From assembly GCA_021160945.1 (NCBI GenBank), contig JAGHBQ010000040.1, positions 1 through 11,246 on the forward strand: DNA of 11,246 nucleotides. The letters are read 5' to 3'. Of the stretch, positions 8,401 through 11,246 are shown in pieces. The DNA comes from Thermoplasmata archaeon. Lineage in GTDB: Archaea > Thermoplasmatota > Thermoplasmata > Thermoplasmatales > Aciduliprofundaceae. Under the pieces are notes generated by a model, which saw nothing but the letters and a program-made list of their open reading frames with translations, ran no database searches and was not told the DNA's origin. Made by a program: the position numbers and the translations under genes. Positions within the stretch are counted from its first letter, which is position 1, and each line of letters opens with the position of its first letter.

Positions 8401-9108
8401 CCATTCTTCAAAATTTCCATCAACCCTGAAAATATACTGCTTTTCCAATAGAAACGTGGTCATAAGGGGTGCGAAAATTATTAGAAGAATAATAATAATT
8501 GAAACCATAAATCTCCATGGGCCTTTTTTCTCCTCCGGTAAGGGAGGTCTGCCTTTTATACCGTTAACAAGACCCGTGCCATTTATTAACCCATTTTTGA
8601 ATCCATTTATCATACCGTTGCTAAATGATAATCTATTAGGTACCTCTGAGTAAATTGTTTTTCTTTTCTCATTTTCCTTTATTTTTCTCTCTAACTCTGG
8701 AGGAGGTATTTCACCCCTCTCCACATGAAGAGAGTAGGCTTTTTTGTAGGCTTCTATGGCCTCCCTTTTCCTGTTGAGCTTCTCAAGAATTTCCCCTTTT
8801 ATCCCCCATATAACTGGAGATCTTGGATAAAGCTTGCTCAATTTTTGATACTCCTCATAGGCTCTCTCTAGATCTTCCTGTGAGCTTACACGCCCCCATC
8901 TTACTAGAAAATCATTTATGAGTTGATTACCGCTTCTTTCTCTCACATACTCCTTGAGTTCTCTTATTTTTTCTAAATCCAGATTTAGTAATTTGGATAG
9001 CATTTCATCTTCTGCCTTCAAAAAAGAATTCACACTCTTAAATTTATCAACTATTTTCTCTGAAAGCTCCGAATCCAGGCCATATTCATCAAGATACTTT
9101 TTAAGCAC
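5413..9108 (-). CDS. Large membrane-anchored surface protein with TPR-like head, CBM9/DOMON-like modules and Asp-box beta-propeller
   Basis: A 1231-residue protein of unknown function. Order: helical head with helix-hairpin-helix-like pattern (1-60), TPR-like helices (about 63-130), Asn-Gly linker (164-186), membrane helix (198-222), a CBM9/DOMON-like module opening with DGNFEEW (230-236), a beta-rich stretch (about 400-505), a second such opening DGSFADW (528-534), three aspartate-rich TSP3-type repeats (597-649), a further beta domain (about 665-790), and a BNR/Asp-box propeller (about 845-1200). Four Asp boxes are clear: SIDDGSTW, TMDDGNTW, STDNGLTW and SHDRGDTW (879, 984, 1092, 1143); about seven blade-like repeats can be counted. 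It ends in PEF, a hydrophobic helix (about 1207-1221) and RTRKRK. Inferred topology: TPR head inside, the rest outside, anchored at both ends. No sialidase FRIP motif is seen, so enzymatic activity is doubtful; glycan or protein binding is likelier. The start is a GTG with no Shine-Dalgarno, supported by a TATA box placed for a leaderless mRNA. Many Asn sequons suggest glycosylation. Confidence 0.85.
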   Translation of the reverse strand: MLKKYLDEYGLDSELSEKIVDKFKSVNSFLKAEDEMLSKLLNLDLEKIRELKEYVRERSGNQLINDFLVRWGRVSSQEDLERAYEEYQKLSKLYPRSPVIWGIKGEILEKLNRKREAIEAYKKAYSLHVERGEIPPPELERKIKENEKRKTIYSEVPNRLSFSNGMINGFKNGLINGTGLVNGIKGRPPLPEEKKGPWRFMVSIIIILLIIFAPLMTTFLLEKQYIFRVDGNFEEWKVGIPYYGLKKATEDINIEFIKFHSGDNGIYFYIKTANEPFNKTSGLYIFVDTDNSTHTGYLVGNIGADYMAEIYGWNSTLRGKALYYFNSSEQHDFAGFHYMHSIPAVFKKNSLEGFMEIPASQFCALVISYNYRFLEDIAPCVFYGKRTLLVEESADGEVLTLYERNQLLKLHITGKGIIKGMVFKITGTANMKDLKFYLYADNGDDMFDAQDTFLSTVSYMLNDKIIFDNLNINVSNTTLFLVVTPLDSVEKTVRAEIQKIDTSMPYYLHSAILQASYIGKIPSTPYIDGSFADWKNTQKDAAYDVQFSGEIEILNANIDLLNYSAYNAHSLLLYLQVRGRILGGTDIPKLKIPAPPDGDRDTVPDKFDLYPHDFNNDGIPDNESYVLVNGVKYPDIDGDGIADYPNGQDMWLNTTIPSSFPEPYAGRDVRVYIGPVPHRKLYGMDSITIYVNSDGNKSTGFSLPQYLFGAEYKIEFVGRNGKIYESSLCSFHNGSWDMVRELNPSYYAPGYHAIEVNTTLPNGNVLITLSDWKEDRDVSDIYISPTTKFFESKNLSFIYQKIGAKFDCSVNSKKGFGEILKSSIKLKAVFGEDVLVSNIPNSNKRDETYPSIVRTENTLWVTWSFERGNGNHDIAVAYSIDDGSTWEGWRIYGNKTFDTINPVIVKDAYDNLFIFFENHTSGAYFQYLYHPNGEAPGNWILYGISSIPWENVYNISAAAYSSNIYVVFEYHNSSSNSTIGYLYTMDDGNTWHVPLVFITSYWLGHPSVTISTGSNPRVFIAFDYSYNTLLGLWGIAILNNSRIGNNSWEEQDYWFFLFSYKYPSIYASGDNIYVVWEGRFIIFNWDLIFLKSTDNGLTWSDPTIIENAATWDDEEYPWVVANGQDVYIFYLNSTTGYICMVESHDRGDTWSDVFPVSDEGSGEDGSGENIYRTVSAIYSGGKVYVVWTDKRNGNDDIYFDKVPEFNAMLPLIFIMAIVLVRTRKRKQCQNQ
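8551..8619 (-). repeat. Asn-Gly repeat linker in the surface protein
   Basis: Residues 164-186 contain Asn-Gly five times (164, 168, 172, 176, 182), mostly with a four-residue period (NGMI, NGFK, NGLI, NG). The linker sits just inside the membrane helix. The five pairs are encoded as aacggt, aatgga, aatggg, aatggc and aacggt, so the repeat is kept at the protein level rather than being a recent DNA duplication. I recall similar NG-rich linkers in other Thermoplasmatota membrane proteins. Confidence 0.75.
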
Positions 9109-9127
9109 GAAAAAGGGAGTTTCATTC

Positions 9128-9136
9128 TAATATAAA
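9128..9136 (-). promoter_or_regulatory. TATA box for leaderless transcription of the surface-protein gene
   Basis: On the minus strand, TTTATATTA is centred about 25 bases before the GTG start at 9108, so transcription would begin at or next to the start codon. The absence of a Shine-Dalgarno before the GTG agrees. Further T/A-rich runs at 9137-9178 contain U-runs that could end the upstream AbrB-like transcript. Confidence 0.5.
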
Positions 9137-9180
9137 AAAATTATTTAAAAAATTGAGATAAATATTTAAAAATAAGAGAC

Positions 9181-9393
9181 TTACTCCTCAAAGCTCATGT
9201 CCTTGAGTTTCAGTTTCTTAACCACGATCTCTCCTCTGTCGTTCTTGAGAAAAACCAAGTAGTCTGTGCCTCTTATGTTTAGCTCCTGGGCAATCCTCTT
9301 TTTCAGGGTAATCCTAAATTGTCCATTTTTGGTCTCTGAGACTTTCACTACTTCCATCAATCCATATTTTTTATTACCTTTTTCCCCTGTCAT
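9181..9393 (-). CDS. AbrB/SpoVT-fold DNA-binding protein
   Basis: A 70-residue protein. Residues 16-61 match the swapped-hairpin AbrB/SpoVT pattern: VKVSETKNGQFRITLKKRIA, then a helix, then an LNIRGTDYLVFLKNDRGEIVV strand-turn-strand. Such domains dimerise to bind DNA and act as transcription regulators or as the antitoxin half of toxin-antitoxin pairs. No toxin gene is adjacent, so a stand-alone regulator is more likely. The ATG at 9393 is placed 27 bases from a TATA-box centre, indicating a leaderless mRNA; Met13 is a possible alternative start. The gene lies 72 bases before the surface-protein gene on the same strand and 91 bases from the divergent zinc-ribbon gene, so either could be a target; nothing in the sequence proves it. 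Confidence 0.8.
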   Translation of the reverse strand: MTGEKGNKKYGLMEVVKVSETKNGQFRITLKKRIAQELNIRGTDYLVFLKNDRGEIVVKKLKLKDMSFEE

Positions 9394-9415
9394 AATTTGG
9401 CATAGTTATAACCAA

Positions 9416-9424
9416 TATTTATAA
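9416..9424 (-). promoter_or_regulatory. TATA box of the AbrB-like gene
   Basis: TTATAAATA on the minus strand is centred about 27 bases before the ATG at 9393, so the transcript probably starts at the initiation codon. No Shine-Dalgarno is present in between, which is consistent with leaderless translation. Confidence 0.55.
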
Positions 9425-9449
9425 TTTATGCTATCTTGCCTCATAAAAG
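9421..9449 (+). promoter_or_regulatory. Probable promoter of the HVO_0476-family gene
   Basis: Two weak TATA candidates lie on the plus strand: ATAATTTATG (9421-9430) and CATAAAAG (9442-9449). The second would start transcription near 9470, the first near 9450. AGGTGAT (9464-9470) resembles a Shine-Dalgarno but is too far (14 bases) from the ATG at 9485 to be convincing. The first candidate overlaps the divergent TATA box of the AbrB-like gene. Confidence 0.35.
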
Positions 9450-9484
9450 GAAAAAATTTAGAAAGGTGATGTGATTTAAGGGAT

Positions 9485-10066
9485 ATGAAACTTGTATGTC
9501 CAAACTGCAATCAGGAAACCGAACAGGAAATACTATCTATGAAGAGTATGAAAAATGGTGTGGAGTATACTCTAAAATGTAAAAATTGTGGGTATGTGTA
9601 CAGAAAATTTTTTGAAGAGGAGAAGATGAAAGAATTAAGGGTTATATGGAGCTGGAGAAATAAAAGCGAAGTTAAAAAAATTGTGAAGTTAGAGGAAGAT
9701 ATTTTAAGTGTGGGTGATGAAATTTCCGTGAATAATATTAATTCCCAGATTACGGCTATAGATAGTGGAGGTAAAAGGGTTAAAAAGGCAAAGGTCAAGG
9801 ATATAGATACCATTTGGGCAAAGAGATTCGATAAGGTTGTGGTGAAGATTTCTGTAAATAGGGGTAGCAAAACAGTACCCTACGAGATAATTTCGCATCC
9901 GGATGAGGAATTTTACATAGGAGATATCATCGAAGTAAATGGTCATCATGCGGCAATCCACAAGATTAAGATTAAGGATAAATTCATTATGAGAGGTGGT
10001 GCCAGAGCAAGAGATATTATTAGAATATATGCCAAGGAAATACGGGAAGCGAGAGGAAGATACTAA
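9485..10066 (+). CDS. HVO_0476-family zinc-ribbon protein
   Basis: A 193-residue, probably cytoplasmic protein matching by pattern the archaeal HVO_0476 zinc-finger family, whose function is not established. C5-x2-C8 and C32-x2-C35 form an N-terminal zinc ribbon. The remainder is beta-rich and made of two similar units: residues about 49-113 and 117-184. VGDEISVNNINSQI (76) aligns with IGDIIEVNGHHAAI (145), and AKVKDIDTIWAK (102) with ARARDIIRIYAK (173). The highly basic second unit and the ribbon suggest nucleic-acid binding, which is inference. The ATG at 9485 is the only plausible start, since an in-frame stop lies at 9467-9469. The gene is divergent from the AbrB-like gene and lies 37 bases before the next gene on the same strand. 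Confidence 0.8.
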   Translation: MKLVCPNCNQETEQEILSMKSMKNGVEYTLKCKNCGYVYRKFFEEEKMKELRVIWSWRNKSEVKKIVKLEEDILSVGDEISVNNINSQITAIDSGGKRVKKAKVKDIDTIWAKRFDKVVVKISVNRGSKTVPYEIISHPDEEFYIGDIIEVNGHHAAIHKIKIKDKFIMRGGARARDIIRIYAKEIREARGRY

Positions 10067-10073
10067 CAAAATG

Positions 10074-10081
10074 ATTAAATA
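10074..10081 (+). promoter_or_regulatory. TATA-like box before the small membrane-protein gene
   Basis: ATTAAATA is centred 26 bases before the ATG at 10104, the spacing expected for a leaderless transcript, and no Shine-Dalgarno lies between. The gene could also be read through from the zinc-ribbon gene upstream, which ends 37 bases away. Confidence 0.4.
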
Positions 10082-10103
10082 GTTAGGATAGATTAAGTTA
10101 AAT

Positions 10104-10520
10104 ATGGATACCGTGCCTCCATCGCCAGCTATTGGAGAGTCCTCCAAAGTAAGAACGATTTTAGATCTTCTACGGATTTCAAAGATCCTCGCGCTTGTTC
10201 TTGGTATTCTTTTTCTTCTCGCTGCTGTTTGGTATGGATTTACAGGGAGCATAGGGGCGGCTATCTACTTGGTGGCCTCAGGAATAGTAAATCTTCTTCT
10301 CTACATGAAAATGGATGAGTTCACAGGAATGGTGAACAGCAGGAGATATGGGGAACTTAGAGACAACGTACTGATATGGGGTGTGCTTAGTATAATTTTC
10401 GGTGTGATCGTAGGCATACTTTTAATAGTGGTGCATGTAGAGCTCGATGAACTGGAAAAAAGCCTGATGTATCAACAGGCACCGCCCTCTCAGCCTGGAC
10501 CACCTGCGCCGCCACCCTAA
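10104..10520 (+). CDS. Small three-helix membrane protein with proline-rich tail
   Basis: I do not recognise this 138-residue protein. Three membrane helices are visible at about 26-44, 48-67 and 88-111. Between helices 2 and 3 lies a polar loop (MDEFTGMVNSRRYGELRDN), and after helix 3 an acidic segment (VELDELEKS). The C-terminal 13 residues are mostly proline, with Gln, Gly and Ala (from APPSQPG onward), and the N-terminus is also proline-containing (MDTVPPSPA). The flexible tail could be a protein-interaction segment. The stop is 6 bases before the next gene, so the two are probably co-transcribed; no functional link is evident. The reading frame is well supported by the clean hydrophobic pattern and the upstream TATA-like box. 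Confidence 0.75.
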   Translation: MDTVPPSPAIGESSKVRTILDLLRISKILALVLGILFLLAAVWYGFTGSIGAAIYLVASGIVNLLLYMKMDEFTGMVNSRRYGELRDNVLIWGVLSIIFGVIVGILLIVVHVELDELEKSLMYQQAPPSQPGPPAPPP

Positions 10521-10526
10521 GATAAT

Positions 10527-11246
10527 ATGAAGTGCAAGCTCTGCCGAAGAGAGGCAAAGATTTATGCATTCGGAATGTGGCTATGCGAGGATTGTTTTCT
10601 TCGACTATTTTCTCGTAGGGTAGATAGAATTCTGAGAAAATACATGCCCCGAAATGATATATGGGTTGCGTTAAGCGGGGGAAAGGACAGCATGGCTCTT
10701 CTCCATTATCTCTGGGAGAAAGAATATGAGATTACGGGATATCATATTAACCTAGGGATAGGTGAGTATTCCACTCTTATTGAAGAGTTGATAAGAGAGT
10801 ATACTAAAAAATTAGGTATTGAGCTCATAGTAACAAATCTCCGTGAAGAATACGGTTTATCCATAGGAGCCATAAAAAGAAAGCCATGTTCTGCTTGTGG
10901 CACCGTGAAAAGATATCTTATGAACAGAATACCCCGGGAGAGTGGAGCTAAGATTGTGGCAACAGGTCATAATATGGATGATTTTTTGGAATTTTTTACT
11001 AAGAATATTCTGGGAAAAAATTACCCCTGGAATAAAAAATTGGTTCCTTATCTACCCTCTGAGCACCTCAAGTTACTTCCCAAAATAAGACCATTTTACC
11101 TTGTGGGCGACAAAGAAATAGAAATTTATGCAAAAATTAAGAATGTAAGCTATTCAAAAGAAAACTGTCCTCTTGCAAAACTCTCAGGGTGGAAAGAGAT
11201 CTTTTATGAAATAGAGAGGAGAAAGAAGGATTTCAGGTATCAGATG
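10527..11246 (+). CDS. TtuA/TIGR00269-like PP-loop tRNA thiolation-type enzyme, 3' end outside window
   Basis: The frame is open to the right edge, giving 240 residues of a protein that is about 310 in the family. The N-terminal zinc ribbon is C3-x2-C6 and C20-x2-C23. The ATP-binding PP-loop is SGGKDS (50-55). C121-x2-C124 and C214 (in NCPLAK) sit where TtuA holds its [4Fe-4S] cluster, with about the same spacing. Members of this family activate a tRNA uridine or cytidine with ATP and replace oxygen by sulfur; TtuA makes 2-thiouridine at position 54 in thermophiles. The exact tRNA base cannot be read from sequence. Where TtuA has GHNLDDEAQ, this protein has GHNMDDFLE, so it may belong to a separate subgroup. 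The ATG at 10527 is the first usable codon, because an in-frame stop (that of the previous gene) lies nine bases upstream; no Shine-Dalgarno is seen. A C-terminal zinc ribbon, if present, is beyond the window. Confidence 0.85.
   Translation, partial: MKCKLCRREAKIYAFGMWLCEDCFLRLFSRRVDRILRKYMPRNDIWVALSGGKDSMALLHYLWEKEYEITGYHINLGIGEYSTLIEELIREYTKKLGIELIVTNLREEYGLSIGAIKRKPCSACGTVKRYLMNRIPRESGAKIVATGHNMDDFLEFFTKNILGKNYPWNKKLVPYLPSEHLKLLPKIRPFYLVGDKEIEIYAKIKNVSYSKENCPLAKLSGWKEIFYEIERRKKDFRYQM

Noticed and set aside
9181..9393. Antitoxin of a toxin-antitoxin pair
   Set aside because: The AbrB fold fits, but no PIN or MazF-like toxin gene lies next to it; the neighbours are a surface protein and a zinc-ribbon protein.
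9704..10252. 182-codon open frame on the minus strand across the zinc-ribbon and membrane-protein genes
   Set aside because: It is antisense to two well-supported genes, has no recognisable domain and no start signals.

Overview
This 11.2 kb window looks like chromosomal DNA from a thermophilic euryarchaeon of the Thermoplasmatota, most like the Aciduliprofundum/DHVE2 group. That placement is inference. It rests on an Alba chromatin protein, a TrpB2-type tryptophan synthase beta chain, an HVO_0476-family zinc-ribbon protein, archaeal BRE/TATA promoters, a mix of leaderless and Shine-Dalgarno starts, AT-rich composition, and secreted proteins with Asn-Gly linkers and PEF-like C-termini. I see no mobile element, CRISPR array, tRNA or rRNA.

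Layout: (1) 1-3533 (+), the 3' part of a very large RND/MMPL-type (HAE3-like) membrane exporter whose start lies before the window. (2) 3691-5016 (+), TrpB2, with its own promoter and a leader of roughly 70-85 nt. (3) 5121-5393 (+), Alba, with a strong promoter and near-perfect Shine-Dalgarno. (4) 5413-9108 (-), convergent to Alba, a 1231-residue membrane-anchored surface protein: cytoplasmic helical/TPR head, Asn-Gly linker, transmembrane helix, CBM9/DOMON-like modules, calcium-type repeats, Asp-box beta-propeller and PEF-like C-terminal anchor. (5) 9181-9393 (-), a small AbrB/SpoVT-fold DNA-binding protein. (6) 9485-10066 (+), divergent from it, an HVO_0476-family zinc-ribbon protein with a tandemly duplicated C-terminal half. 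(7) 10104-10520 (+), a small three-helix membrane protein. (8) 10527 to the window end (+), a TtuA/TIGR00269-like PP-loop tRNA thiolation-type enzyme, cut off by the edge.

The genes do not form one pathway. Two encode large cell-envelope proteins (the RND exporter and the propeller protein). The others are housekeeping genes for tryptophan metabolism, chromatin, probable tRNA modification and regulation. Genes 7 and 8 are 6 bp apart and probably co-transcribed; most other genes have their own promoter signals. The most unusual parts are the propeller protein, the oversized methionine-rich extracytoplasmic domain of the RND exporter with its unequal repeats, and the internal duplication in the HVO_0476 protein.
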